A stretch of DNA of 64,000 nt, taken from NCBI RefSeq assembly GCF_018873765.1, contig NC_057926.1, positions 55,255,378-55,319,377 of the forward strand, in the 5' to 3' direction. The translations under genes were made by a program, and so were the position numbers. The notes under the pieces were generated by a model. The model was not told the DNA's origin. It saw only the letters and a program-made list of their open reading frames with translations, and searched no databases. Positions 37,501-48,736 of this stretch are shown in pieces; the first letter of the stretch is position 1, and the number at the start of each line of letters is the position of its first letter. This DNA is from Telopea speciosissima (taxonomy: Eukaryota > Streptophyta > Magnoliopsida > Proteales > Proteaceae).

Positions 37501-37788
37501 CGTTCCACATCGTATTAGTGTCTCCCACAAAGTCCCACTTTCCTTGTTTGATCACTTTATCATTAAATGATTTCAAGATATCTCCTTTTAAGCTATCACC
37601 TTATCCTAAGGCAAATAAGCTCACCTTTCTTACAATTCTACGTAATGAGGCACATATCCATGACCACTAATCTATGTTGTGTGGTTAAGCTCTCCCTTAG
37701 TATAACCGTACAGTCCTCACGTAACAATCTATTAGACCCTCTGGTTAGGAAGAAATCTATTTGGCTACTATGTTGCCCACTTTGAAGG

Positions 37789-37823
<35 letters not shown>

Positions 37824-40800
37824 AGATAAGAGGAAAGGGATATCTCAATGATGGGGAGAAGGGAGAAAACCCAAATCATTGGGGGTGGAAGAAGAGGGAG
37901 ACAACAATATCTACTAAAAAAAATTCCAAATTCTATTCAATAATCAAATCATGGGGGTTGTAAAGCCTTACAACTGTATGTATAGACAATAGTTATCTTC
38001 TAAGCTAATTAGAGTCTAAAAATAAAATAACAAACCAAATAAAGAAGGAAATTCCTTACTTGTGTGCACTAAGATGAAGTTCCCTAACCATCTAAAAAAC
38101 TATAAAAAAAAAAAAAAAAAGGAAACTAAACTGAATCAGATCTGAACTCTAATATGGAGTATCTCATCCTGACTACAAGACTGGATAATAATAATAAAAA
38201 AATAAAAGAAATAACTACCTAAAACTACTCCTTCGATTGGGCTGAAGATAAGGTAATGGGGTTCTGATTTAGATGTAAAAAACAGTACCAAAACAAGACC
38301 GATAACAGAGTATAATTTTCCAGAATTAAAAGAAATCACACAAAATCAAATCAACTTATTAGATCAGCACATAGCTCTGGTCGAGTGCCCCTTTTTATGA
38401 GTAGAATCAATGGTGAAACTGATATGGACAATTCCTAGTGCAACTAAGGTAACTCAAAATTTGTCAAACTAGGAACCAAATGAATGCTCAGAGTATAGGT
38501 TTAATATGCCCAACAGAAACACAGTCCAGGTTATTGACTTCTATTGAAACAGATCATTAAAGTTCAGACATCGAATAGCCTTCAAATAGGAATAATCGAA
38601 TCCTATTTGGAGTAGGATTACAGTACCCATGCAACAGACTCAGAACATGACAACAGAATAGTATGTAGAATACATACCATATAAGATTTCTGAAACCAGA
38701 ACTTGAATCAGACCTGTAGATCACCTTGATTCCAGCAGTCCTAGTGAAAGTAGGATAGCTATATCGCAGAAACCAGAACTGAAACTCGATTGAAGATTAT
38801 GAAAGAACAGAATATTGAAATAATAACTAACCTTCAAATGAGCACCAAAGAACAGAAGAACAGTACCTGGGCTTCCCACCGCAAGATATTGATGGGTTCA
38901 CCACCAATCACACCTGTTGAATCACCACAACAGGGCCTGTTGAATCGCCGCAACCAAAAGCAATAGCCAAACTTTATTCATCAGACCGTGTACAATGCTG
39001 GTCTCTCTTACAATCTTATACAGAAGCATTCACCACAACAAGGCCTGTTGAATCACCACAACAAGGAGCATTCTGAATCACCACAACCAAAAGCAAAAGC
39101 CAAACTTTATTCATCAGACTGTGTACAATGCTGGTCTCCCTTACAAACTTATATAGAAGACTCAAAAACAGACTCAAAACACTAAAAAGGAAAGGCCTAA
39201 CCCAATCCTTAACTATTAAGGTAACTAAATTGACTAGGAAACTAAAATAATGAAGAAAACTGACTCAAAACAGGACTGGATTTATAGAATCCTAATCCAG
39301 CCTAACTAAAACACTTGATAATAATTAAAATAAACAAATAAAGACACTAAACTAATTAATCCCCTAACCTCTACCCATATTATAAGCCCATTACAACAAA
39401 AAAAAAACTCATTAAATCAAAGGCCCAACACATACATAACCCAACCCAAAGCTTATTTCCACTAAATTAAGCTCACATCTGTGATTTATCTACTTCATAA
39501 GGTTTCCTAGAATTTAAGAATCCTATAATTGCCAGCCATACAAAACCCCTTCATATGCATGTTGTAATATGACTAATATAATGAGGTTGGAAATTGGGTA
39601 TAATATCCCAACCTTCTTAACAAGTAGACTAATAACTAAAATAGGAAACTAAGCATCCTAGAAGATCCCACAATCCTGGTTTTAAGGAAACAAGAAAATT
39701 CCACATGCAAGAGCTGGTTTAGGTCCAAAATCTGGTTCAATAATGAACCAAGCCAAACCCAACCCAACTTAAACCATACCAACCCTGCTCCTGCATTACC
39801 AAGCATACCACTTGTGGAACATTAATTTTGGCATATCAATAAGAAAGATCCATCATATTAATTAAAATACTGAAGCATGTGTACAGAAAATGCGATCTAG
39901 TCTATAGGCTGGACTAGTTTAGGGGAATCTAGTTCACAGCAGGATCTTAGAACAACCAGAATTAGGAGAAATTCTATAACAGCAGCAGACAGAAATCTCA
40001 TAATGATCCATAGTTGTCAAGGTGTCACCTAGCCACCGCCAAGGCATCCAGGCTCTTTCCTGGGTCCAAGGCAACAGCACGCCTTGCTAACACTTCGCGA
40101 GTTTCTGTTGATTTATGTTTATTGCCTTGTTTTTCGATGAATATTCTTATATTATATTATATACTTTGTTTATTATATGTTGATTTTCTCATATTAGGTT
40201 ATTACTAGCATAATTATATCATATTGCATTGATATGGCTTCTATGTTGTGTATAAGCATAATTATATAAATTATCATTGCTATATTACATATAGTCATAT
40301 ACTGCACACCTAGGGTGCCCTGTCTCCTAGGCACCCCTCCAACGCCTTCGGTCGCCTAGTCGCCTTGACAACCATGCTTCCAACTGTATCAGGTTTGAAT
40401 TTGGGCTGCTGGACAGGGTAGTTCTAAGAAATTTACAAAGTTCTGGGTTTAAAGAGTACTTTGTTTTTGCATTAGCATTATGAGAACATCTTTTCATTGG
40501 TTTCAATTGTCACCTCACCTAACAAGCGAGGCAAGTGAATTGTCAGAAACCCAAGAGAGAATTTTCAAGTTGTTAGAAGGATCAGGACAGGGAATGCCTC
40601 TGACATGACTAGTTACATAAAATGACTAGTTTTATGAGGCTAAATTCTAGCCACCTTGACTATAGAGATTTTTCTTATTGAAAATGGGTTACCAACTATA
40701 TATATATATATATATATGAAAGTGACAAAATTAAACCTATTGAGCCAAGGACAAAAAGTCTCTCAAGTTAATTAGGAATCAGGAATCCAAAGCATCCAAC

Positions 40801-43682
40801 CTTGCCAGTTGATTGTCCGTAGCCAGAGTAGTCATACCTGAGAAGACCATGAAACAAATTGTGAGACAATAACAAATTATTTAGTTCCCTTTGCGGTGGC
40901 TTTTGTTACATGTACAGAAAATATGTGCGACTCATCTGCAGCATCATATACTTTGCAAAACTGCCATAAATTTAATGAAGAAAAGGTATGGAAAAGTATC
41001 ATCTAAATAAATTAAGAACTCACTGATACCGTAAATAACATATTAGGAAATACATTTAGCAGGATATCATTCTGTAAATGTAGTATTTGAAAAAAAAAAC
41101 AACAGGGCAAAAAAACCTAAACAAATACACACACAATATCACCCCAAAAAATTTTTTATTGAAAACATAAATAGTTAATGGTTCAACTAAAATTAGACCT
41201 ACAATATCAACAAAGGCACTTTAGATACCACTAGCAATCCATACAGAACTAGTAAATATACCACAGCATACCAGCAGAAAGATGTAATTTAAACAAAGAT
41301 CAAATGAAATTCCTTCAAACAAAATGGCAGATAATTCAATGCAACCTGCTTTGTTATGAGACATTAATATTGGCAACATAACTACCACAAATTAGGTCAT
41401 CTCACAAATCAAGGTGAACACAAGAACTAGGAACAACTTGATATCCCAATCAGAAAACCTCTGAAAAGGAATATATGCTTAGCTATACTTTTCATCTCTG
41501 TTGCAGCTACCAAATGACAGTTACAGTGTTCATTTTTCATCAAATGGACCTATATAAGGAGAATGCCATTTCATTGTGTTTTGGGCCAAAAAACTGGCAC
41601 AGGCCATAAATCCTAATGTCCTGATTACTTCATTGTGTTTTGGGCCAAAAACTGGCACAGGCCATAATCCTTGATGCCATTTTCATATTCTTGGTGAATA
41701 GGTAGAGGTTATCTTTTTGGCAATAACTTTTGTTTCTTCCCCTCTTCTCTAACAATGTAACAACTGCGTTCCAACTTAAAGATGTCCTTTTTAATTTCAA
41801 CAACGGGCAAACTCATTATTTAATCAAGAAACATTAGATGATTAGAAGATCTCAATGTCCAGAACAATGCCTCTTCAACTCAAATTTACAATTTATTCTT
41901 AGGCACCCAATGATACAGACATAAAGAATCAACTCTAACCTCAATGACCCCTTGTAGAAACGAATACCTATACCGATGTAGAAAACGAATCGAAATTGTA
42001 ACCAAACAATCACACAACGCAAAGATTTACATGGTTTGGCAAGATTGTCTACGTTCAAAGTGAGATGAGATCTACTTCACTATCAATGGAGAATAGGGTT
42101 ACAGCCACTCGTCCCCATGCCTCTCTCAGATTACAGAAAATGAACTCGCTACAAAATCATAGCAACATTATATACGTACAGTTTACGAACTTCCTATATA
42201 ACCCTAAAAAAATTTCCTCAGAAGATTGGGACCGGAACTCAACTTAACGGCCTTTCGGAATCAGCCCACAAACCCAAGCAACGGAATACAAGACATCGTA
42301 CCCCCAACACCCCTTAACTCTAAACGAAGGAAAAGGTTATGACAAAGTATAAAACCTTAAATGCCAAAATCTTGTAAGAAATTCCACCACATTGGATTTC
42401 ATTACTTCTACTTGATCAGAATAAAAAATAAGAAATCACATCTCGCTGTAATGGAATAGACTGCTAGATAGGGCCCAGCACTGGAATTCGAAGTAAGCAC
42501 CAGCAGAGCAGTAAATTGAATCCACTCATCAACCTTTGCTTCAATGCTCTCCTACTATTTCCTCATTCCACCATCAACGATTGAGCTTCACTTTCAATCT
42601 TTAAAAGTGGTACCCAAAAATAATTTTTTTAGTTTGATGCAGCCTGACACTGTGTTCATGACTATACACCTGAGATCTTTGCAGCCCGATACTAGGTTGA
42701 TGACTCTATACACGAGAGAGTTGATCTTTCATCCATTCCCCAAATTCCAGTAAACGGAGAGGGAAATAGCTAATCCAATCAATTTTTAAGGAATTTTATG
42801 AAAACTTTTCCCTGCAGCTTTTTATTGTCTTATTTTTTGTCAGCAACATGAAAATGGAAACAGAAACGTTATTTGTCTTGTTTTGAAGTTGCTCTTTTTT
42901 TGGGTACTCAAAAATAACTGCTTGGACACAAATGTAGTCAAGTGTAAGATTACAGTAACCAAATAAATGACTAGTAAAGCAATCATAAGCTCTCTTTTAC
43001 CAAATAAAATTAAAATCAAAATTTTCCCCATTGACAAATGACAAGACAATAGGGAACCTAATTAAGTAACTAGGTAAATAACAAAAACTGAAATTCCAGA
43101 CTCTGAATCAAATTCCAAGTTTAAACAGGATTCGAAGATCCCAACCAAAGGATAGAAATCAGAGAGTTAAAAATGGAAGAAAAACAGAGCAAACAGAAAA
43201 AGGAAACCACAACAACAATGGAAGCATTTCTAACTAATAAAAGAAAATCATTCCATTCTTTTTTTTTTTTCTTTTTTTTTTTTGGGGGTTGAAAAATCAT
43301 TCCATTCGAAGCATAAATAAATAAATCAATTTAATAAGAAAAACTAAAATGAAAAGGGATTATAGAAGTAAAGTTACCCCATGAGATTTATACGGAGACG
43401 AATACTCAATTCGACGAAGAGCTCCAACATCTGACCCAAATCGGCAGCATTACCATGGGAATAGAGGAGGGTGGCGGTGGCTCTGGGATGCTTCACATGA
43501 ATAGCCACGATGTCGTTGCCTCTCCTCGTTCGGAGCTTTAACACGTCGACATCATCGTGCCTTGGAGCCTCGGGAATATGCAATCTGCCGCCGCTTGATT
43601 CGTCGCTGATCACTCGGTAAGAGGGAGGATTGGGAGGGAAGAAAGCGAATTTTGCGGCAATTGACGAGGTAACTCCGCCCAT
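23847..43682 (-). CDS. ABHD17-like alpha/beta hydrolase, 5 exons, complete
   Basis: Serine hydrolase; animal ABHD17 relatives remove palmitate from proteins, and the plant substrate is unknown. Exons (minus): 43682-43378, 40837-40801, 27030-26794, 26427-26380, 24245-23847; 1026 nt, 341 residues, all introns GT-AG. The start is ATG at 43682 (MGGVTSS): Gly2 and Ser6 fit an N-myristoylation site, suggesting membrane attachment (inference). Fold motifs: [13 protein letters not shown] (oxyanion region), [13 protein letters not shown], then the nucleophile box YGQSVGSG (Ser148), GTTDEVVD (Asp213) and GGGHCNLE (His242), so the triad is complete. After about residue 260 the tail is Lys/Ser/Glu-rich and low-complexity, as in plant homologs. 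Introns are 2540, 13770, 366 and 2134 nt; intron 2 holds nested transposons. Exon 2 is a 37-nt microexon. Confidence 0.93.
24438..24459. repeat. Poly-C tract
   Basis: 22 consecutive C bases. Confidence 0.9.
24739..24787 (-). mobile_element. Minimal retroposed poly-A insertion
   Basis: AAGTAATGTGCTTG (24739-24752) and AAGTAATGCGCCTG (24774-24787) match at 12 of 14 positions and flank only a T-run plus GTGGAG. Read on the minus strand this is a few bases plus a poly-A tail between target duplications, the shape of an almost completely 5'-truncated LINE or SINE insertion. Confidence 0.55.
24791..25289. mobile_element. hAT-type MITE with 8-bp target duplication
   Basis: Ends are CATAGTTGTC and GACAACTATG, perfect 10-bp inverted repeats extended imperfectly by about 15 bp (CACGGCGCCACGGCG and its partner). 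GCCTGTTG occurs at 24783-24790 and again at 25290-25297, an 8-bp duplication typical of hAT transposition. The inside is mostly a GAA-rich minisatellite with no transposase. Confidence 0.8.
24986..25229. repeat. GAAGAAATCGAAGAGGGAAA minisatellite
   Basis: Imperfect tandem units of about 12-20 bp, mixing GAAGAAATC and GAAGAGGGAAA words, inside the hAT-type MITE. Apparent open frames across it are low-complexity by-products. Confidence 0.75.
25298..25617 (+). repeat. Duplicated LTR-end remnant with primer-site-like sequence
   Basis: A segment of about 65 bp (TGTTGATATACATTGTTGTG to AGCGGTTGTAACA) occurs at 25298-25363 and again at 25552-25617. After the first copy comes TAGTATTAGAGCC, close to the TGGTATCAGAGCC primer site for initiator tRNA-Met. 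This fits the 3' end of an LTR plus its primer site, left from a decayed element. Confidence 0.5.
25483..25527. repeat. (GT)n followed by a 27-bp poly-G tract
   Basis: A GT dinucleotide run followed by an uninterrupted G-run at 25501-25527. Confidence 0.9.
27629..27790. mobile_element. Truncated hAT-type MITE
   Basis: Starts CATAGTTGTCAAGGCGTCACC and follows the left half of the element at 40009 (shared words CCAGGCTCTTTC and GGGTCCAA) until about 27785, where RTE-type sequence begins. The right end is missing. Confidence 0.6.
27791..28561 (-). mobile_element. RTE-type LINE, 3' part
   Basis: Minus strand encodes the RT core from [16 protein letters not shown] through LHQGSTLS and FTDDIVLM (FADD-like), then [18 protein letters not shown] and [18 protein letters not shown], all typical of plant RTE-like LINEs. 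Several stops. Its upstream half continues at 34566, beyond an inserted TIR element. Confidence 0.82.
28553..28561. repeat. Left 9-bp target duplication of the Mutator-like element
   Basis: TATCTTTAA, identical to 34566-34574. Confidence 0.85.
29478..33633 (+). pseudogene. L1-b ORF2: endonuclease, RT, zinc domain, RNase H
   Basis: The protein would nick target DNA and reverse-transcribe the LINE RNA. Endonuclease: [26 protein letters not shown] and [55 protein letters not shown] and FADDTIIF, all intact. Zinc-knuckle region near 32700-32770, where the last Cys is lost. RNase [30 protein letters not shown] and [11 protein letters not shown], so D-E-D-D is intact. Breaks: one extra T in the T-run at 30486-30490, a one-base insertion near 31580, and a TAG at 32461. 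The start ATG overlaps the ORF1 stop as ATGA. About 1385 codons long. Inactive only through a few recent-looking lesions. Confidence 0.9.
32286..32322 (+). repeat. GTGTGG/GGGTGG microsatellite inside L1-b ORF2
   Basis: An expanded (GTGTGG)n-type run codes for alternating Trp-Val and Gly-Val residues between LDNW and IDFVD, where the related L1-c has only SGWGVLM. The frame is kept. Confidence 0.85.
34566..35600 (-). mobile_element. RTE-type LINE, 5' part
   Basis: Minus strand carries the segment upstream of the 27791 piece: [12 protein letters not shown] near 35490, [38 protein letters not shown] (about 34850-34910), [11 protein letters not shown] and [10 protein letters not shown], ending at the inserted element. 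Frameshifts and stops present. No endonuclease domain was found upstream, so the copy seems 5'-truncated near 35600. Confidence 0.82.
35700..37150 (+). mobile_element. Probable transposon remnant with an acidic open frame
   Basis: Starts and ends in sequence full of CGAAATTTCGG-type words (35715-35860 and 37060-37150). It holds a plus-strand frame to 36298 with an acidic Gly/Asp-rich start coded by a GATGGT repeat (35985-36025), then [19 protein letters not shown] and [18 protein letters not shown]. Later short frames look like more of the same decayed gene. I cannot assign the superfamily. It lies in the hydrolase intron on the opposite strand. Confidence 0.35.
37151..38914. other. Intron 2, unassigned part
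   Basis: A (GA)n run at about 37798-37822 and an A-run near 38104. No coding domain recognised; probably old repeat sequence. Confidence 0.4.
38915..39170 (-). repeat. Tandem duplication with TATA-like sequence, 133-bp period
   Basis: CAACCAAAAGCAATAGCC at 38951 recurs as CAACCAAAAGCAAAAGCC at 39084, and the following 60 bp match closely. On the minus strand the second copy has CTATATAAG (about 39148-39155) and the first has CTGTATAAG at the same place. This could be a duplicated LTR promoter, oriented like the host gene. Confidence 0.6.
39171..40008. other. Intron 2, unassigned part
   Basis: AT-rich, no feature recognised. Confidence 0.4.
40009..40376. mobile_element. hAT-type MITE
   Basis: Ends CATAGTTGTCAAGGTG and CGCCTTGACAACCATG are inverted copies, followed inward by CACCTAGCCACCGCC and its partner GGTCGCCTAGTCG. 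The middle is TA-rich. Same family as 27629 and a relative of 24791. The flanking 8-mers do not match, so the duplication has decayed. Confidence 0.65.
41570..41690. repeat. Tandem duplication of about 60 bp
   Basis: TTCATTGTGTTTTGGGCC followed by ACTGGCACAGGCCATAA occurs twice, at about 41571 and 41630. Confidence 0.85.
41850..42310 (-). mobile_element. LTR-like or TRIM-like fragment
   Basis: Read on the minus strand it opens TGTTGGGGGTACG (42310) and contains the motif complementary to CACAACGCAAAGATTTACATG (about 42012), often seen in plant short LTR elements. The far end and any internal domain are not resolved. Confidence 0.35.
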
Positions 43683-44569
43683 CTTCTTCTCATCAGAAAC
43701 CTTGGATTCATAAAGTCAGCCCACTGGTGTCGTTTGATCTTCAGATCTCTCCTCTGTCGTCGTGGGTATTCCTTCAGGTCTTCGTCGCATGGACTAAGTT
43801 AGTAAGCTTAACAGAAGCAGCAGAACAGAAGAAGAGAAGATACGCAATTTCAAAATCAGGCGTGTCGGTTTGAAGGGGAAGCTCCGTGTCAACCCCTCTC
43901 CCAGGAATCTCAGCCCTTATTAGAACGTTACAGTTTAACAACAAAAAAAAAATATTTAGTCTCAGCTTTTTATTTCTCTTTTTCTTCCACTTCCTTGTTT
44001 TCGAGCGCGTGTGGTAAGAGAGTGAGTGAGCTTTTTCTTTTTACACGCTTGTTATTAACCATTTTACTATCTTTTTTCCTTATCAGGGACCCAAGCAACA
44101 AAAGCACAGATCAAATCAATTCATTCCATCCTGAACTTCAGAATTCAGATTTAGGTGCTGAGGATCAGAAACTGAACCAGAGCAGGCGACCATTATCCAT
44201 ATGGGTATCTTCTTCTTTGACATCAAATCTAGCTTGCAGGGTAGTTCATGTATTTTCAGCTCAGATTCTTCCATCTGAGGTGAAAATACCGGCGTCAATA
44301 TCTGTTGGTTGTATCAAATTGTATATTTCGTATCAATCAATTTGGCTTTAAATTTCAATAAAAATTCATGTTTTAAAAAATATTTTTCTCGAAAAATGAA
44401 GATTGGCAAGTTCTAAATGGGGAAGGGTTTTATTTATTTATTTATTTATTTTTTGGAATTAGAGAGCTTTAATGTGGGTTACTAGGGGATGGGGATAGGC
44501 TCCAAGGTGGTTTGAACTCGTGATCTCTTATTTGAGGAGTTGGTCTTACCCCTTGGGGAAAAGAGCGCA
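43683..44569. other. Upstream region of the hydrolase gene
   Basis: Promoter and 5'UTR are expected close to 43683. An exon-like plus-strand segment lies at about 44089-44201 (acceptor TTATCAG|GGACCC, donor CATATG|GTATCT, frame SNKSTDQINSFHPELQNSDL) with no recognisable homology. Confidence 0.3.
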
Positions 44570-44730
44570 ATCTGGTCATGTGTGTCGAACGGTTGCTCTG
44601 CCTAGACACAGGGCAATGCAAAATGATCATTTCAGTCCCATGGAAAGGTGAAAATTCCCAAAGGCACAACAATCATTTCGCACAACGTTGTGTCTAGGCA
44701 TAGGAGCCGGGCATCGTACGTGACCAGGTA
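44570..44730. mobile_element. Foldback MITE, hairpin 4
   Basis: Left arm CTGGTCATGTG near 44572 and GCCTAGACACA near 44600 pair with TGTGTCTAGGC near 44689 and GTACGTGACCAG near 44717. Inner part has CAAAATGATCATTT and AATCATTTCG, a weak form of the shared core. Confidence 0.7.
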
Positions 44731-47329
44731 GTGTTCTCTTTCCTAATTTATATATTCAAATTATGCAACTAAAATTAAAAGGTCTAACCAAAATGCTTTC
44801 TTCCTCTCTTTTTTTTTTTTTTTTTTCGGAAAATTTAACTATTTTCCCTTATCCAGGACTGATTTATAGTTGCTCATTATCAAGGGTTTCAAGCCATATC
44901 GTAGAGTTATTTACATGTATAATTAAGCTTTTAAATACGTTTTTAGGTTTATCTTAGTTCAATTAGATTTTTTAGATATGATATATTATCCTAAAAATTA
45001 TACGTATGCAATTTAATTTAAATGTATCAAGTTGACCAAATTATAATGAAAGATCCAAATTATCCAAATATTTCATTTTGAACCAACTAAAATGACCATT
45101 GGAACAGAATTTTTAGACATACAAAGAGTCATGACCAAACAAATAAAAAAAAGGCATGTTTGACACCCAATTTCCACCATGTGCTAAGTAGGTGATCCAA
45201 CGCAAAAGCATTGAATCCTACAAAGGGGAAACCTCAAATCAATGGATGGATATGACCCTTTGCATTTGTCACATGCTAATATTTTTGGTTATTTATTCAC
45301 ATGGATTATCATATTTCATTTTTCTCTTACATTTCTAAATCAAATCTTGCAAAGATCTACATTCTGAGGCACTTTATTCTATATTATTTTGACATTTAGC
45401 TGTCTATTTGAAATTGAATTTGGCACAAGCACAAAAGAGGTTAGGGCCTAACATGAGTGAAATTTTGTCTCACTAGAATTATGACATGGTAGATATGCCC
45501 CCACGTTAACATGTAAAGTGACAATGACAGTAGCGGACTAATAACACTCTTAAAGGTTTGTTGTAAAATTCACAAATATCACATTTGAAGCTATCCATTT
45601 CATTGGTTAAATTTCAATCCAAAATAAGCATGTCATTTTTGTTAAAAGTCTATTAAAATTTTATTCTAAAGAACTTTTATTCAAGGTTTTGAAAAGTTAT
45701 AAAAATGGAGTTTATAACAATTTTTAATCGATCTAAATTATTGTGGATGCACCGTCCTTAAGCTTGTTAAGATGACCCAAGTTTCTACCATGTGGTAAAT
45801 CGGATGTGACCCAAATTTTGTAGAGAAGCTGAGATCAAGATGTATCATTTTGCATCGAGTTTTAGCTTAGATAAATTTTGTCGAGTGGTAAAATAAAGTT
45901 TTGAAAATCTATGACAGCAAGAGGGTGCATAGGCATAGATGGATGACTGAAAAATAGAATGATATATGCCAATACATTGGAGGATATTTGATTAAAATAA
46001 GACTTGAAATTTGACATGTGGTTAATTCTATCGTTGACCTATCTATCAAATTGTCAAATTTGTGATAGCATCCCACCACATGGCTAAATTTAACTAGTCA
46101 CTCATTAAAGCTTATCAAGTTGGCCCATCTAAAACAACTTTTGCCTTCTATAATGTGGTTTATGTCAATCATGTTTTATCCTAATTATATATTTGTTTTG
46201 TCCTGATTGATAGGATAGATGTAACATAATTGATAACATGGTACCATCTATGTTCACCATCATTGTCGGATGGCAACTTAGTGAGCTTTACAAAATTCTC
46301 AAACTTCTTGTGAATGCTAATTTCCTAGATTGTATTGATTTTGCTCTTCCCTCTCCCTCTAGGCAGTGACTATAAACTTTGAGACCAAAATTTATTCCTA
46401 ATGATATTATTGACTATGAAGAGATTATTTATTTACAATATCTTGATCACAAAAGATCTAATAAATTAATTAATTAAACTTATTTTACCAAATATGCGCA
46501 TAGCATTGTTAATCTTACAAACATTTAAGCTCTTTTTCCACCTCTGCATAACCTTATTGCAAGAGAGGGGTAGAGGCAACCTCCAAATCTATTATCTTCA
46601 TCTACAAGATGAGAGACATGAGGGGGGATACTAAGGTTTTACCATCTTTGTAGCTCAAGTGATAAGCAAAGCTAGAAGACTGACTTGGCAAATCTAGAGT
46701 GGCCAAAAGTTATTGGGATATGCTGATTCAGCCATATTTGTAGTGACATATATATATATAGATCAAACCTATATCCCATTATTCATTACTTTCTTCCAAT
46801 TTTCTCCTATGACAGTAGCTCATGAATATTATTGCACTTTTTTGGCTTTCTTTTAGGATAAGAATGAAAAGGGTTTCTCTTATACCAAAATAAAAAGAAT
46901 TAAAAGGGTTAGTTCTTTATGTAACCAGGCAAAAAAAAACAAAAAAGTTGATGTAGCAAAAGATATTAGGGGATTGTCATCAAAAAGCTATTGTGGACTA
47001 TGCCATCGGCAAAGCATAACTTTTTGAGTGAGCAAATGAGGAAAAAGAAATGGTAGAGTATCTTTTTAAGGTGTTGAATTATAGATAATCTTCAGGTTTG
47101 ATACTAAAACTGGACAGCGACAATAAAGGCACTGATGGAACACAGCCCTACCTTTACAGAGACGCCACCAATTGTGGAACAGATGATAGTGGTGGGTGAC
47201 GACCCCATACATGATTCAAGAAAAGAAAGGGCCCTTAATTAAGAATTGAAGAGAACCCAATTACAAATTTTGCTAGCTTTAATTACCTGTAAAGATGGGA
47301 TTTTTGAGTTTTAAGGTTTGTTAATAGTG
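44731..47329. other. AT-rich intergenic stretch
   Basis: No gene recognised. Includes a T-run near 44810, a short TA run near 46750, and an unassigned GC-richer patch at 47110-47210. Confidence 0.5.
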
Positions 47330-47334
47330 ATCAG

Positions 47335-47480
47335 TAACCGGTGCTTAAGAACCCGGAATCCGGATCTAGATCAGTCCTGGCCGAATCGATCCAGAATCGA
47401 TAAGAATCGACTTTAAAACACCTTAACCAACCCGAGTTGAATCGGCCTTAGGCTGATTCCAACAATGCCGATCTTTTTTA
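47335..47480. repeat. Dispersed GATTC/GAATC-rich repeat
   Basis: GGCCGAATCGATCCAGAATCG and TTGAATCGGCCTTAGG words resemble the block at 18680. Confidence 0.4.
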
Positions 47481-48260
47481 TTTAAATCCCTGTCACTAAC
47501 AGTGGCCTTAAGATGTGGACCTTCTAAACACACAGCATGCATGCCATGTGATATGTTATCATATCGATCCAGAGAGAGTTTGACATTAACAAGGACCGAA
47601 ATCCTCCACTAATGTCTAATGTGGATGGAATGGGAGTATAGACGTGATGGGTCAAAAAGGAGGTACTGCTTAAGTGGGAACTAAAATTTGTGGGTCTAAC
47701 ATTAAGCTAAACACTAAACGCTAAAGTGTGAAAATTTGAAAACCAGGGAATGCTGAACTAGCAGTCTAGCATATGCGTTAGAGAGGAGTGGTCCAATTAA
47801 GCCTATATATAATTTCATATTCTAAACAGCTACCAATCCTTTCTTTCATGAAATGCCTCTCTGACTTTAGTAAATTTATCTTAAATTTCTCGATTTCAAA
47901 CTCTATTCAAGGTTGGAAGTTGTTATCAAAGAAACAAAAATACTTCGGAAGTTCGAAAGTATTATAAGAGAAGGTTTTCTGAGCAAGTGGCATAAAAAAA
48001 CCCACTTATAAGGTGCGGTAAAATGATATTGTACATTAGAGGGTAGCGAGCACATTTCACATGATGAAAAAAGAGATGGACACAGATGCGCTAATGTACC
48101 TTACACCAGCGGCTCAGAGGATCTTTTCACCTTACATATATGTTTCCACAACCAACTCAAGATCTTTTACTCAATTGTCAATAAAATATTGAATGCAATG
48201 GGCTGGGCCTGTTGTGTTTATAGACTCTAATTAACCCAATAGTTTGCATGATCCATGTGA

Positions 48261-48457
48261 TTGATAAATATTGTTTGGGAAAAATAACTCTGTGCGGAAG
48301 CATGCCTACGCCAGCGCTCCCCATGTGTTTGTCTCTTTCCTCCCCATGTGAAAAGATATTCCTGCCCTTTATTTTGGGGAGGAGAGAGATAGTCACAGGG
48401 AGCGCTGGTGTAGGCTGCACTCCCAGATAGAGAACCACTTCCCATATTGTTTATCTG
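48261..48457. mobile_element. Foldback MITE, hairpin 5
   Basis: GCCTACGCCAGCGCTCCC near 48304 pairs with GGGAGCGCTGGTGTAGGC near 48398. Outer parts GATAAATATTGTTTGGG and CCCATATTGTTTATC also pair, giving arms of about 90 bp. Confidence 0.75.
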
Positions 48458-48565
48458 AAAACTTTACCAAATTTATGAAAGTACTCATAAAAAATATATT
48501 GATTTTTTGTGCTATAATCAATATGAGAGTTCCTTTGCTCGGTTTGAATATAAAGATAGGGGAAA

Positions 48566-48736
48566 GCGACTTTGTCCGGGATTGTGCCCCTGTGCCTGGA
48601 CACAAGATGGGACGAAATAACCACCCCACCCCATGAAAGGCAAAAATCATGTCCTTACTGATGCTTCTGCTTGCGGTCCCATTAGTTCTCGCACTGGTAT
48701 AGAGGCCACACTCTTGGACAGAGAATGCATTCCCAT
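48566..48736. mobile_element. Foldback MITE, hairpin 6 (diverged)
   Basis: Left arm TTTGTCCGGGATTGTGCCCC pairs imperfectly with the region around GGCCACACTCTTGGACAGAG. Inside is GACGAAATAACCACCCCACCCC, close to the shared core. Confidence 0.5.

Larger units (their letters stand above)
27031..40800 (-). other. Intron 2 of the hydrolase gene (13.8 kb)
   Basis: Runs from AAG|GTTGGA at 40801/40800 to AAACAG|CCCTCT at 27031/27030. Most of its length is transposon sequence listed separately. The bordering exons join in frame (GQSTGK to PSESNTY). Confidence 0.88.
40838..43377 (-). other. Intron 1 of the hydrolase gene
   Basis: 2540 nt between ATGGG|GTAACT and TTCTCAG|GTATGA. Holds the duplication at 41570 and an LTR-like block near 42000; otherwise AT-rich. 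Confidence 0.85.
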
